A stretch of 64,000 nucleotides of DNA from positions 16,751,001-16,815,000 of the forward strand of contig OZ005609.1 in the NCBI GenBank assembly GCA_963930655.1, written 5' to 3'. Source of the stretch: Myrica gale (Eukaryota > Streptophyta > Magnoliopsida > Fagales > Myricaceae). The notes beneath the pieces were generated by a model. The model worked only from the letters and a program-made list of their open reading frames with translations, searched no databases and was not told the DNA's origin. Both the position numbers and the translations under genes were made by a program. Every line of letters begins with the position of its first letter. Position 1 is the stretch's first letter. This document shows, piece after piece, positions 49,641-61,962 of the stretch.

Positions 49641-51562
49641 TATGATGAAATATTCCAAAGTGATTCCAAAAGCTGATTTCTTTGATTCTAAGGCATTATT
49701 TCTTTCTCCCAGTAGTATCTGTAAAGCTTTTTTTCTTTCTCAAGTTTTGGTAGCCTCAGTCTGGCTTTCCCTTGAATCTTTTGGGGTGATTACCAGGCTG
49801 CCTGTAAACTTCTTTTTTTGTGATCATAGTCATCAGGTTCTCTAATGATACAATTAATATCAATATTTTCAATTGTAGTGGAGAAAAACTATGGTTACAG
49901 CTTATCCAACTAATTCAACGAACCAAAATTAACACCCAAATGAACAAGATATATATGACCCTAAAAGGAACCGTTAATTTAAACGAATACGTGGCAAGCC
50001 TATATTTTTAGTCCTTATATACAACTTAGCTCCCTGTGAAGATCTTCGATACAAGCAATAGTATTGGAAATACCTAACGAACCTTGCCTAGCGTTACACA
50101 AAGCTATTGATCTTCAAATTTAATTTAATTTAATTTCTCGATTACCTTGGATAGTTATACCTGTAAGTATCAAATTATTTTATTGATGGTTGGGTTTGAT
50201 TTTTAGATTGAACTTAAATAAACAGAAAATAACGGATCAAAACAATACAAAGAAACTCCTAAGATTTCAAGGATTTATTTAACAATGCGTGATGTCTTTG
50301 ATCAGTTATACACAAATGGATGAGAATGACGATTCTCTCCAATTTGAAAAATTTAACTAAATCCCTGCAAAGATATTCATATAATAGGATTACGAATAAT
50401 AAATGGTTTTACACTAAAGGTCTAATTTCACATCAAGAGGATTCTTAAAACATTCAGTGTATCGTGGAAATCACAATAAATTATTATGCATGTACATATG
50501 AAAAATTAATATATATGAGAATATAGAACTATTAAATTAAACATAAATCACTTTATTACCTCGTTGATGACCAAAATAACGTCACTCGTTGTTTAACCTT
50601 AGCTAGAGAGTTCTAGCCTGACATCTTCACAATGAAGCCATGAATTTCTGAGAAAAAAGTTTAATTAAAAAAGCATGAAAAGTGCCTCAATAATGTGTTA
50701 TCCATTTTTTTTTAGTTTCCTCTTCTTCGAAAGCTTATTCACCCTCCGGATGTGCGAATCTCAAAAAAAAATTTGAAATCCAAAGTTGTAGACAACTCAA
50801 AGAGTTTTCTAACTCCGTAAAGATCGCATTATTTGGATAACAATGAATTAGTAACAAATTTGTTTGCTAAACACGTCGCATCTCTATCTTGATTTTAAAT
50901 TGTTTCCTTGAGTTCAAATGTTGTTCCCTCCATCCAATCCTACAAAATTGGCTTGAACAATAGTCATGCAAGCTCTCATCTTCATTAATTGAATAGAACT
51001 AAGTGATTAAATACTACAAAATTGGCATGAACAACATGTGTTTAACTGGTCCACCACAACGCCACGCTGGAAGCCCAATCATTTGGTCTCATCCACCTAC
51101 GCTTCACGGTAACAGTGTCTTTTAAAAAATAACGAGTCATCAAAATTGTGTGTTGAAGCCAAATACAAAATCCTCATCCCTCCTGATTGGCTTTAACCCC
51201 ACCCCCTCCCGTCGAAGCCAACTAGAAAATCCCCAATCTTTGAGCTCTTGAAAAACCTCACCCCAATCTTCAACTCTGTCATTTGCACCTGTTCTTTGCA
51301 ACCTCAGCCCAGCATGGAGGAGGAACGTTTCAGCCACGTGCCGAAAAATTGAATGAACTTTCGGAAGCTCCAGCTTGCGGATGCAACCTCCGAGCATGTG
51401 TGAGAAAGTCAATGATGGAAGGAAATCTGGGACGTCATTTTTTGGGTTGTCCAATGTACATCTATGGATAGGTGAGAATTTCAAATTATCATACTAGTAA
51501 TTTCTTGTTAGATACTTTTTACTAGTTGCTAAGGAAGTGAGACATATAATAAATGGAGTTTT
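49641..51562. other. Intergenic DNA downstream of the CCCH gene
   Basis: About 1.9 kb, AT-rich. A 114-aa minus ORF at 51,140-51,484 is the longest, with no domain I recognise, and it may be chance or an old gene remnant. Nothing else is supportable. Confidence 0.5.
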
Positions 51563-52111
51563 TGTTAGAATTATGTGCCCTCGATAACCAATTGATTAAT
51601 CCAGTCCTAATATCTCATATGGAATATAGTGTGGTAGAAGGAATTAATTGTATGTAAATTGACATATTTGCAAAAATCTCAAATTTCAGGGGTCAATTAC
51701 AATATGTTGATGGACTTGATTGTAATTAGTAGAAGCTATAATTGTATTAGAAGAAAAGTTCTTCAGTGTTATCCTACAGCTGGAATTTGAGATCCCTATG
51801 GATCCTATGTCTCATTCTCTTTCTAAGGTTTTCCAAGGACTATAAATATAATTTTTATATTCAAGGGGTTGGCTATCAGAATCCATTACGGAAATCCCGC
51901 TAACAAGAGAGTAACATAAATCCCTTAGGAGGCAATACATTTGAGTTGTTGTTCTGAATTGCTGGAGCTTTGGATTGGATCGTAAAGCAGCTTAAAGTTT
52001 GTAGGTTTCTAAATTCCTGTGTGGAATCGAATCTGAAATTTTAACCATAATCTTGGTTGATGTTTTGTTGAAAACATGTTTGTTTATAGTTTAATTCCGC
52101 ATAAATTATCA
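51563..52111 (+). mobile_element. Copia 5' LTR
   Basis: Begins TGTTAGAATTATGTG and ends ATTATCA at 52,111, one base before the primer-binding site, 549 bp. TATAAATATAA at about 51,841-51,851 is a likely TATA box for the element. It matches the LTR remnant at 17,430-17,884. Confidence 0.75.
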
Positions 52112-52112
52112 G

Positions 52113-52124
52113 TGGTATCAGAGC
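52113..52124 (+). other. Copia primer-binding site (initiator-Met tRNA)
   Basis: TGGTATCAGAGC is the perfect 12-nt complement of the 3' end of plant initiator methionine tRNA, used to prime minus-strand synthesis. Its position one base after the LTR fixes the LTR edge and orientation. Confidence 0.9.
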
Positions 52125-53265
52125 GTAGGTTCACATGATTACAATTGTTGGATTATACGAACCTTGTTAATTTTTATGAAAAATTAAAATCCTTCGCTGA
52201 ATAATATGTTATTTTTGTTTTGTATAAGATTTTCGGATAACATGTTCCTATGAATTGTTTTTTTTCAAAAGTGGGGCCGGCGGCTATGAGGACGGCAGTC
52301 GCCGCACTAATGGTCGAAGGGGCACCCAGTATGACACGGGTGTGAGAGGGCGTTGATCCCCAAACGGCGGCTAGCCGCGCACCGGTAGGCCGCGCGGTGG
52401 CTACCGGTGGAAAGACCGGCCTACATCCGGCCTGGGACTGGCCGGACGTGGCCCGCTAGTGGCAACGGCAGCCAGCAGTGTTGGCTGCTGCCCCCTCTCC
52501 CAAAGGCCTCAAATGGCTCCAAGGGATAAGATCACCGGGTAGCCCACTTGGGCCAAACGGGTAGGGCATTTTTGCCCTACCCAGCCCAGAAGCCCAGCCC
52601 AAACGTTGGGCTGGGTCATAAAAAAAGGTGGAGGGCTGCACCGCACGGGTTGGGCCCAAATGGGCCAGCCCGTGAGGGGCAAGGGCCACGGGTTGGACCC
52701 GGGCCCGTAGCCCAGCCCAAGTCCGGGTTTGACCCAGGCCAACTATGAGGTCCGGGTTAGACCCGGACCATCACCCATGACCGGACCGGGTTGGACTCGG
52801 ACCGGTGGGTCAACGGGTCAGACCGGGTTGACCCGGTTTGACCATAATTTTTTAAGAAAAAAAAATTGGCAATTTATTTTCCAATTTTGGGTGCTAACTA
52901 GGAATAATTATAGTAATTTTTTCAATGGTCTCTATTATCAATAAATGAGAGTTTTACTTGATTAAAATTGGTTAAAGCCAAAATGGATAAAACCGATTTT
53001 AATTTTGTAAAAATTTCTTGTTAATCTCTTGGGAAGATAAGTGTTTACATCTTAGTGAAAGTGTCTACTAAAATAGTGACATAACTCACAAGTATTTGGA
53101 ACACACTTAGATAATGGAATGCACAAACCAAATAAACGCAAGTGCTAAAATAATACAAGAGATGTTTATTTAGGTAGGCCAAAAGAAAATCGAGAATCAT
53201 AAATATTTTAAAATATTTTACATATGATGTAAATTTTGATAAATAGTAGTTATTCGCCTTTACAA
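52125..53265 (+). other. Copia leader with GC-rich block and an empty insertion site
   Basis: 52,274-52,850 is strikingly GC-rich in AT-rich surroundings, with many CCGGGT, GGGCC and GACCCGG words; the ORFs here (for example 52,456-52,748 on both strands) reflect composition only. At 53,061-53,080 it reads GTGTCTACTAAAATAGTGAC, which matches the joined flanks of the 3.6-kb solo LTR in the paralogous copy (GTGTCCACTAAAAT | AAAATAGTGA), i.e. the unoccupied site. Confidence 0.72.
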
Positions 53266-56200
53266 GATGTCTTCTCTCTTAAGACAGATAGTCTTCCTGA
53301 CTACCTAAGTGACAGACCACAACGGTCAACGGTCACCACAACAAAATACATAAATGTCTTTACTCTTAAGACAGATAGTCTTCCTGACTTCCTTCACCTG
53401 AAACATCTGGAATGATACATTTTTTAAAAAACGTGAGTCAAAAGACTCAGTAAGGGAAAACGTAACTTAAAAACATGAACTTTGACATGAACATGAAAAA
53501 TCATGAGTAAACGTAATTCTTGATGTGCATGCATGCTTAATGGTTATGCACATGCTCTTGAACTTAAAAATATGTTCTTGTACTTAAAATGACACAGGGT
53601 CCTTGAAAAGTATTATCTTCTTGAATTGTGGGCTACATACGCTTCATTTACCCCTGAAGTCAGGGTTGTGCGTTCCCGTTGGAACTGTCCCCTATTTCCC
53701 TTGGAGACATTACATCTAGTCGAGCTAGCCCACCTTCTCACATTCGTCCTTCAGTGAGGCTAGACACGACCCTTGGAGGTCCACACCTTCTCGCATTCAT
53801 CCTTCAGTGTGGTTGCACTTACCTCTAGTATCACTCATCCTTCTTGCATTCGTCCTTCGGTATAGGTGTCCTTCTTGATGGTACGGTACCGACCAGAGCC
53901 CTTAACTTGACTTGACTTATCATAAAACTTTCATACATCATTTGCATAAAAACTTCTTTTAGAAATTATGCAAATGTTCGTGTCATGTCATGCTTGCTTA
54001 TGATGCTATGCTTATTCATGATAAAACCATGTTGTGTACCATTCCAGTTTTCGTAAAAGTGTAAGTTTCTACTTACTTCCACTTACCTTGGTCTTCTTGA
54101 GTTTTGGTATGAAGTTCGCCTACAAGCGATTCAAATACCTCACTTAGATGCTTAAGAAATTAATCACATAGACATTCAAAGAAATACTTATAATTGTTTC
54201 GGTTTTCCAAAAGTACTTATCTTTGAAATACGATTTTGTTTACAAAAGATTACTTTAACTAGCTCATAAAACAATTTGAAGACAAGCAATCAACATTACA
54301 TTCTAGAATTCTAAGCCCAAAACAGCAACTAATCATGTGTCTAACTCCATTTCCTTGTTCTAAACCTTACCAAACCTAATGTCTATCAAACTCCACCAAC
54401 TTAACCTCATTTTCCTCTTATAGACTTGTTCTTTTAATCAACTTCATCAATATACTTCTTAACAGCAAATAACTCTCAAAAAAACTTAACAAAAGGTATA
54501 ACCAATGACCAATGGCAGCAGCCTACTCGGCTCTAAAGAACCCTATGTCAATTAAGCTATCATAGTCTAATTCCACTTGCCCTTAGGTTAATGACACTGC
54601 CCGAACCTTATATACACCTTAAACCTTCATGTTTTCATTTACAAGACCTAGGTTTACATTAGCAACATTAACAACATATAATATCAATGATCTTAACTTC
54701 AATTTCTATATGCACCTAGTTCATTTCTATTTAAACAAGCTAGTCTATCTTCAACCCTAGCTTGAACAAAACTGTGGCTATCAATGACCCTAATCTATCT
54801 TTAATCACATGCATGAATAGCAATATACTCATTTTATCACTTTACCACCACTAACTGGTCTATACCTTAACACTACTAACTTGGCTTCATGCTTAGTCTA
54901 TTCGGTCAACATCAATTGTCACTAACCTACATGCAACATTATTTCTCCATGATTTTAACTAACCATTACATTAATTATCATTAATCTACCTCAAATCAGA
55001 AACATTATTTTATCTAATGAAGTCACAAAATTCGGCATAACAGCAACCTATATACATGCATGCTAAAATCCCTTCAAGAACATGCTTCTATTCTCTCTTC
55101 TAGTCAAACCGTGGTAATCACACACTTCCATCACCAACAATTCTTCTCAACCATCACCACTTCATAGCCAACAGATTCATATCATGCAAGATTCAACAAA
55201 ATCATTTGGTCAATATCAACATATCTTACATGCATGCTACTCTATTCAACATTAAAACTAAGATCATCACTTCCTAGCCCAATCCGTAGCTTAGACCCTT
55301 CCTCCAATCAACAACAAATCTAATAATCCTATCCAAAATCAGATCCATATTCATACATTTTCAAAAGGAAAAAGAGCACAAAACATTCGGCCAAGGCAGC
55401 AAGTCCATTCCTTTGAGAAAATCAAACTCTAACTTACCTTAATAGTGCTGGACACAAGAGCTGATTAGGGAAAAATACCTAGCATAAAAATACTCAAGGT
55501 CAGAATCTATGAAGGAAAGGAACAAGGAGATAAACATGCAAGGAAACCAGATCTCATACCTCTTCCTCCTTCTATGACACTCGGCCAACACCAAAACTTC
55601 CTTTCTCTCTATCTCTCGGCTTCTCTCTTGTGTGGCGACAAAGGGCTGAGATGAGAGCAAGAAGGTGCTGTGATGAGGCTTAAAGTGAGGGAAATGCTGA
55701 AAGTGGCGTGAAAAGGAAGAAGAACAACTTTGGAGAAGTGAAGGGGGGCTCTCGGCCAAGAGAAAAATGAGCTGAAGGTGATGAGTGTTTCGGTCAAGTG
55801 AAGAGATGAGGAGTTCGGCCAAAAGAAAGAGCTGAGTGGTGTGAGAGGCGTGAAGTGCAGGGAGAGAAATGAAACTAGACAAGGATTCGACCAAATGAGG
55901 AAAAGGGAGCATAGTTTGTATCGCCTAAGCCTATTGGATGGCATGGGCGGTTTGTCATAATTTTGTCTTATCTCCCTTAACTTCCATTTATTTCTTTGTC
56001 TCCTCAACTCAAGCCCTTCACGTGAATCATTCTAAAAGCCACTTCAGCCCTCTTTCCTTTCACGTGAATCTCCTCTCTTGACTCTAATTCTTCTACTATT
56101 TCATCTTGCTTTATCTGTTATCACATGGACTACTTTATAGGCACATTAACTTATCTTTATTATAAACACACTAACTTATCTCCATTATAAGCACACTAAT

Positions 56201-56697
56201 TTATCTCTTAGTTCTTTATCAAACTATTCTATAAGCATACTAACTTATCATTTAATTCTCCTAATGATGCTTAAGACTACCTAATGGAGTTTAAGATTAC
56301 TTAACAAGGACATGAAATAATTTACATGCACAAACATAGAATTTCACAACTATAGATTAATATGTAATGAATTTTACTTTGAGAATTTTAGCAACAATAA
56401 GAAATAAATACTCTCCAAATATTCTTGGCATTTAATTTAATAAATCATGGTAGCATAATAATAGGTAAATTGAAAAATTAATTCATAAATAAATGTACCT
56501 TGACGATTTCAGCCATGACAATTATACTAACATAATTTCACATCATAATGAAAATACTTAAGGAAACTTATAGTTCAAAATATCATAATTAACATAACAT
56601 CTTGCATTGGCCAAACAACGACCCCTTGAATTTAAATCCAAAACAAATACATAGAGCAAATAGCAAATAGCAAAAATGAAATACGGGGTCTCAGACA
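53266..56697 (-). mobile_element. Long LTR fossil, same family as the 11.6-15.2 kb solo LTR, inverted
   Basis: On the minus strand it begins TGTCTGAGACCCCG at 56,697 and follows the 11,589-15,197 LTR in order. It includes the block with CATTCGTCCTTCAGT-type words (53,690-53,870, matching 14,420-14,660) and ACGTGAGTCAAAAGACTCAG near 53,431. The distances from the start agree within about 15 bp, so the two are collinear. The far end is unclear, about 53,266-53,380; a duplicated word, TTAAGACAGATAGTCTTCCT (53,279 and 53,366), lies there. Broken or incomplete; no coding region. It lies inside the plus-strand Copia. Confidence 0.72.
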
Positions 56698-58823
56698 AGG
56701 AGACCAGAAAGCTCCATGAAGGGGAGCTGATCCTTAAGATGGGGACGGGTGCAACTGTTGCAGCGATCGTCATCGGAGTGTTTAGTTTATAATTATCGAA
56801 TAATAGAATTTTGATTCTAGAAGACTGTCTTTATGTTCCAGAAGTACGTAGAAATTTGATTTCTGTTTCGAAACTTATTTTATCTGGATATTCCTTTCTT
56901 TTTAAATTCAAAACTTGTTATAAAGTTTCAAAATAAATTTGTTGCTTCTGGAATTATTTATCATGATCTTTATCTTTTAAATGTTGATAATTCTTTGAAT
57001 AATGTTGAGATTGACGATTCCAGTGTATTATCCCTTAAGAGGAAAAGGGATGTTAATCCAACCTACTTGTGGCATCTAAGACTTGGTCATGCCAATATTG
57101 ATAGGATCGATAGATTGGTAAGGGATGGGCCATTGCAATTTCTGAAAATTGAGACATATCCAATCTGTGAGCTCTGCTTACAAGGAAAGATGATCAAAAG
57201 TCCTTTTACAAGAAAAGAAATAAGAGTCACAAAAGTATTAGGATTAATACATATTAATGTTTGTGGTCCCTTCAACCACATGGCAAGAAGAAGTTTCTCT
57301 TATTTCATTACTTTCATTGATGATTATTCCACGTTTGGTTATCTATACCTGATTAAGCATAAATCAGAATCTTTTGAAAAGTTCAAGGAATTCCACAATG
57401 AAGTTGAGAAACAGATTGGAAAGTCCATTAAAATGATTCGCTCCGATAGGGGGGCGAATACCTCTTGGATGATTTTAAAGTTTATCTTAAATATAATAGA
57501 ATCATATCTCAACTCACACCACCAGGCACACCACAACATAATGGTGTTGCAGAGAGAAGGAATAGAACCCTATTGGATATGGTTCGTTCCATGATGAGCA
57601 TATCTGAATTGCCCATATCATTTTGAGGACATGCTTTGGAGACCGTTGTTTACCTGTTAAACAGGATCCCTACAAAATTAGTTCCTAATACCTCATATGA
57701 GTTATGAACTGGCAAGAAGCCAAGTCTTAATCATTTTAAGATATGAGGTTGTCCAGCTCATGTTAAAAGGTTTAATGTGGATAAGCTGGGATCAAGGACT
57801 GATAGATTCCTATTTGTAGGCTATCACAAAATGACTATTGGTTTCTACTTTTATAATCCTAATGAAAACAAAGTGTTTTGTTAGCAGAAATGCTACTTTT
57901 CATGAAGAGGATTATAGTTTGAATGAAACCGAGAGTAGAGTTGCTCTTGATAAGTAAAGAGATAGTACAGTGACTGTACATAATGAGAACAATGAGGATC
58001 AAGTGGTTGTTCCCACTGATCAAAGTGAACCTATTGAGACACAGGAGCCTCGTCGTAGTAAAAGGATTATAAGACCTCCATTAAAATTCAATTTGTTAAA
58101 TGAGATTTACCAAATGGAATCTGAGGGACTGAAGATTGATCCTTGTGGTTATACAGAGGTTGTTAATAACAAAGATGCTAAGCATTGGCATGTGGTCGTG
58201 GAATCAAAGATGGACTCCATGTATTCCAACAAGGTATGGACCTTGGTAGACAAACCAGAAGGCATTAAGCTTATAGGTTGTAAATGGTTCTACAAAAGGA
58301 AACTTGGACCAACAGGAAAGATAGAGACCTTTAAAGCTAGGCTGGTGGCAAAAGGGTATACTAAAAAGGCTAGTATTGATTATGAGGAAACCTTTTCACC
58401 TGTAGTCATGCTAAAGTCCATAAGGATTCTATTAGCGATTGAAGCATACTATGATTATGCGATATGGCAGATGGATGTGAAAACCGCATTTTTGAATGGG
58501 TACATCCATGAAGAAATTTATATGGACTAGCTAGAAGGTTTCATATCTCGGGAAAATGAATCGAAAGGATGCAAATTGGAGAAATCAATTTATGGTCAAC
58601 AGTGAAACATATTCTCAGGTATTTGAGAAATACAAAACATTATTTCTTAGTGTATAGCAGTGAGGATTTGTCTGTCCAGGGATATACAGATTCGGATTTT
58701 CAATCAAACGTTGATGATAGAAGATCTACATCCGAATTTGTGTTTACAAAGCCTTTATCTCATAAAGTGTTTAAGAAACATATTAAGGATATGTGTTTGA
58801 GATATATGTATGATTGGGCTTAA
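56698..58823 (+). pseudogene. Copia pol remnant (integrase, RT, RNase H parts)
   Basis: Recognisable segments: ILEDCLYVPEVRRNLISVSK and YLWHLRLGHANIDRIDRL with ICELCLQGKM (the H-H-C-C integrase knuckle); VCGPFNHMARRSFSYFITFI and DDYSTFGYLYLIKHKSE (integrase core); GCKWFYKRKLGPTGKIETFK, ARLVAKGYTKKASIDYEETF and QMDVKTAFLNGYIHEEIYMD (RT); and an RNase H stretch, HILRYLRNTKHYFLVYSSED. The last frame ends DWA near 58,822. Broken. Confidence 0.85.
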
Positions 58824-60930
58824 CGTTTTCTTTATTACGACCTTTGGAAAGATAGAAAACCTAACATCTATTATTTCAAAGTCTTTGGATGCAAATGCTT
58901 CATTCTAAATACCAAAGATAACCTTGGAAAATTTAATTCTAAAACCGATATTGGAATTTTCCTTAGATACTCTAATTCGAGCAAAACTTATAGAGTTTAT
59001 AACAAAATGACTATTTGTGTTGAAGAATCAATGTATATTACTTTTGATGAATCTAATACTCCATTTGAGAAAAATGCAAGTGTAGATATTGAGGAGGAGA
59101 TGGAAGGACTTGAAATCAACATTAACCCCACACAAGGTGATGCTCAACCTCCAAGTGAAGAAAATATTCAACCTTTGCAAGGAGAAGATACTTCACAAGA
59201 ACTCCCTAAGGAGAGGAGGCATGCTACTAGCCACCCTCAATAGTTAATTATTGGTGATCCCTCACATGGAACTAGAACTAGAGCTTCACTTAGAAATATT
59301 TATAATCACTTGCATTTGTGTCTCAAATTGAATCTAAGCCTTTTCTTGAAGCCGAAATCGATGAAAGGTGGATTTTGGCAATGCAAAAAGAGTTAAACCA
59401 ATTTGAGAGAAATCAAGTTTGGGAACTTGTTCCTAGACCCAAGGATCAAACCATTATTGGCACAAAAATGGGTCTTTAGGTACAAGGTTGATGAGCACGG
59501 TACTATTGTTAGAAACAAAGCTAGATTAGTTGCTAAAGGCTATAATCAAGAAGAAGGGATTGATTATGATGAAACGTATGCACCCGTAGCAAGTTTGGAA
59601 TCCATTAGAATGCTTTTGGCCTTTGCTTGCTATAAAAATTTTATGCTTTATCAAATGGATGTGAAAAGTGCTTTCTTAAATGGATTTATCTTGGAAGAAG
59701 TCTATGTAGAACAACCACAAGGTTTTCAAAACGAAGGTTATCCAAATTACGTTTTCAAATTGAAAAAAGGCTTTGTATGGACTAAAACAAGCTTCTAGAG
59801 CTTAGTATGATAGACTTAAAACTTTCCTTGTTGAAAAAGGTTTATCCATGGGTAAAGTTGACACAACACTTTTCACCAAGTCCAAAAACAATGATATCAT
59901 AATTGTACAAATTTATGTGGATGACATTATTTTCGGTGCTACTAATGACTCTTTTTGTCAAGAATTTTCTAAGTTTATGCATGAAGAGTTCGAGATGAGT
60001 ATGATGGGTGAGCTCAACTTCTTCCTTGGACTTCAAATCAAACAATCCAAAGAAGGAATCTTCATAAATCAAGCCAAGTATACAAAGGACCTACTCAAAC
60101 GCTTTGGAATGGAGACCTTTAAAGCGGCCGAAACACTAATGAGCACATCACTAAAAGCTTGATGCAAATGAAAAAGGTAAAAAGGTGGACATCACCAAAT
60201 ATAGAGGTATGATTGGAGCTCTCCTCTATTTGACGGCTAGTTGGCCGGATATTATGTTTAGTGTGTGCTTATGTGCTAGATTCCAAGCTTGTCCTAAAGA
60301 ATCACATCTTGTTGCCATAAAAAGGATCTTTCGATATCTTTCAGGAACTATCAACCTAGGAATTTGGTATCCTAGAGACACTCACATGAACCTAGTAAGT
60401 TATTCCGATGCTGACTTTGTCGGGTGCAAAGTCGATAGAAAAAGTAGTAGTGGTACTTTTCATTTCCTAGGTTCATCTTTAGTTTCTTGGAGTAGCAAGA
60501 AACAAAACTCGGTTGCATTATAAACAACCGAAGGCGAATACATAGTGGCCGGTAGTTGTTGTGTTCAAGGGTTGTGGATGAAACAAACTCTCAAAGATTT
60601 TGAACTAGAGTTTGATAGTATACCCATCAAATGTGATAACACTAGTGCTATCAACTTATCCAAGAATCCTATCCAACACTCAAGGACTAAACACATTGAA
60701 GTGAGACATCATTTTCTAAGAGATCATATTCAAAAAGGTGACATCTCACTTGATTTCATTAGTACTGAGCATCAACTAGCTGATATTTTCACAAAACCCT
60801 TGAGTAATGAAAGATTTCGTGATCTTAGATGAGATATTGAGTTTTTAGATGCAAATGCTCTTTGATATGCTATCTCATTGATTTCCATGACTTTTCTTTG
60901 TTTTGATGTTTTTAAACATGTTTAAAATGC
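58824..60930 (+). mobile_element. Second Copia fossil (SIRE/Maximus-like), pol 3' half, broken
   Basis: Integrase C-terminal sequence (NIYYFKVFGCKCFILNTKDN, LGKFNSKTDIGIFLRYSNSS) starts abruptly at about 58,830, then KWVFRYKVDEHGTIVRNKAR, LVAKGYNQEEGIDYDETYAP, QMDVKSAFLNGFILEEVYVE and IYVDDIIFGATND (RT), and RNase H with SDADFVGCKVDRKSSSGTFH, CDNTSAINLSKNPIQHSRTK and HQLADIFTKPLSNERFRDLR. The RT and the ADIFTKPL ending suggest a SIRE-type Copia, a different lineage from the first. Broken, with several breaks; no LTR found. Confidence 0.82.
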
Positions 60931-60942
60931 TTGAAGTACTTC

Positions 60943-61499
60943 TTACACTCGGGATAAAGTCAAATTATTCTCTGACTTCACATGAAGTAACCTAACAACG
61001 AAAGACAACTTGGAGTACTTCTTACACCCAGGATACAACTCTCGCTCAGGATCCGCCCATAACTTGGTATATGCAGGAAATCCGTCTCCAGACCCAGACT
61101 GGACTGTTTCAGGATCCGGTATATTCTCATCAACCCCAGATCCCGCCTCAAAATCTTCTAACATGTCTCTCATATCATCATTTGTGTTTCCCTCAGAATC
61201 ATCACTGCCCGGTTCAGGTTCTAAATTCACCACCCAGTTAGGAACTTCTGAAATTGACTCTCCGTGAAATACCCAATGAGTGTAACTCTGGTCAAACCCA
61301 ATTATGAATAAATGATCCTTCATCCCGTCCACACGTTGGAACAACACATTCTTACATCTCTTACATGAACATCTTTTATCAGACCTCGACTATCTGCATA
61401 ACTACGGGCAACACTCATAAAATCACGAACACCATCACTATACTTCGCACTTTTGAGTCTATCAGCCTCATAAATCCAGCTCTTATCCATATTGTTCAT
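60943..61499 (-). pseudogene. CACTA transposase (TNP2-type) N-terminal remnant
   Basis: The minus strand starts MNNMDKSWIYEADRLKSAKY at 61,499 and continues SDGVRDFMSVARSYADSRGL, then CSCKRCKNVLFQRVDGMKDH, LFIIGFDQSYTHWVFHGES, an acidic stretch, and ELYPGCKKYSKLSFVVRLLH. This is the transposase-associated domain and linker at the N-terminus of plant En/Spm TNP2 transposases (MDKSWI--DR, CPC-RC, G---W-HGE, YPGC-K-SKLSF-V-LLH). A short indel near 61,375 shifts the frame, and the protein stops at 60,943 long before the DDE catalytic core, which is absent. The in-frame GTG at 61,347 is not a start. A duplicated 27-bp word (60,930 and 61,012) marks the broken edge. Confidence 0.85.
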
Positions 61500-61962
61500 T
61501 CAAAGACGAAAATATAAACAATGATGCAAACAATGATGACATTCATACTCAACTCTAATTTCTTCAGGTGATGGGTTCTATCCCATTCAAGTTTACAATA
61601 TTACGTACTGCACTTAAATGACCCGACCATTGCGATCGATGCTTTAGAAATTTCGACAGCATTTTCCCTCAGTCCCCAGATACACGCATACAACATTGAG
61701 CCTAAATACACACCATTTAAGGCAAGTGTGTAAGCTCAATGCTGAATGTGTATCCGAAGGACAAAAGGAGATTTGCATCAAAATTTCTAAACACATCTGT
61801 CACAATAGCAGATATAATTACACACATTACGCATATTGTAAACTCAAACTGTCCATAACGTGGACAATTCAAGAATTAAATCTAGTTCGTTATCCGAACT
61901 TCATGTAATTCTTAAATGGGGTCTAAGGCTACTAAATGAATGCATGACATTACAACAAATAC

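Larger units (their letters stand above)
51563..58823 (+). mobile_element. Copia LTR-retrotransposon fossil, broken, carrying a nested long LTR
   Basis: In order: LTR (51,563-52,111), primer-binding site, GC-rich leader, an inverted long LTR of another family (about 53,266-56,697), then pol remains (56,698-58,823). It is the same family as the minus-strand Copia at 10,100-17,884. It is broken, with many breaks; the 3' side adjoins a second Copia near 58,823, and no 3' LTR is present in the window. Confidence 0.78.

Noticed and set aside
51140-51484. 114-aa minus-strand ORF
   Set aside because: Possible gene remnant, but no recognisable domain, promoter or conserved neighbour; kept only as a note in the intergenic entry.
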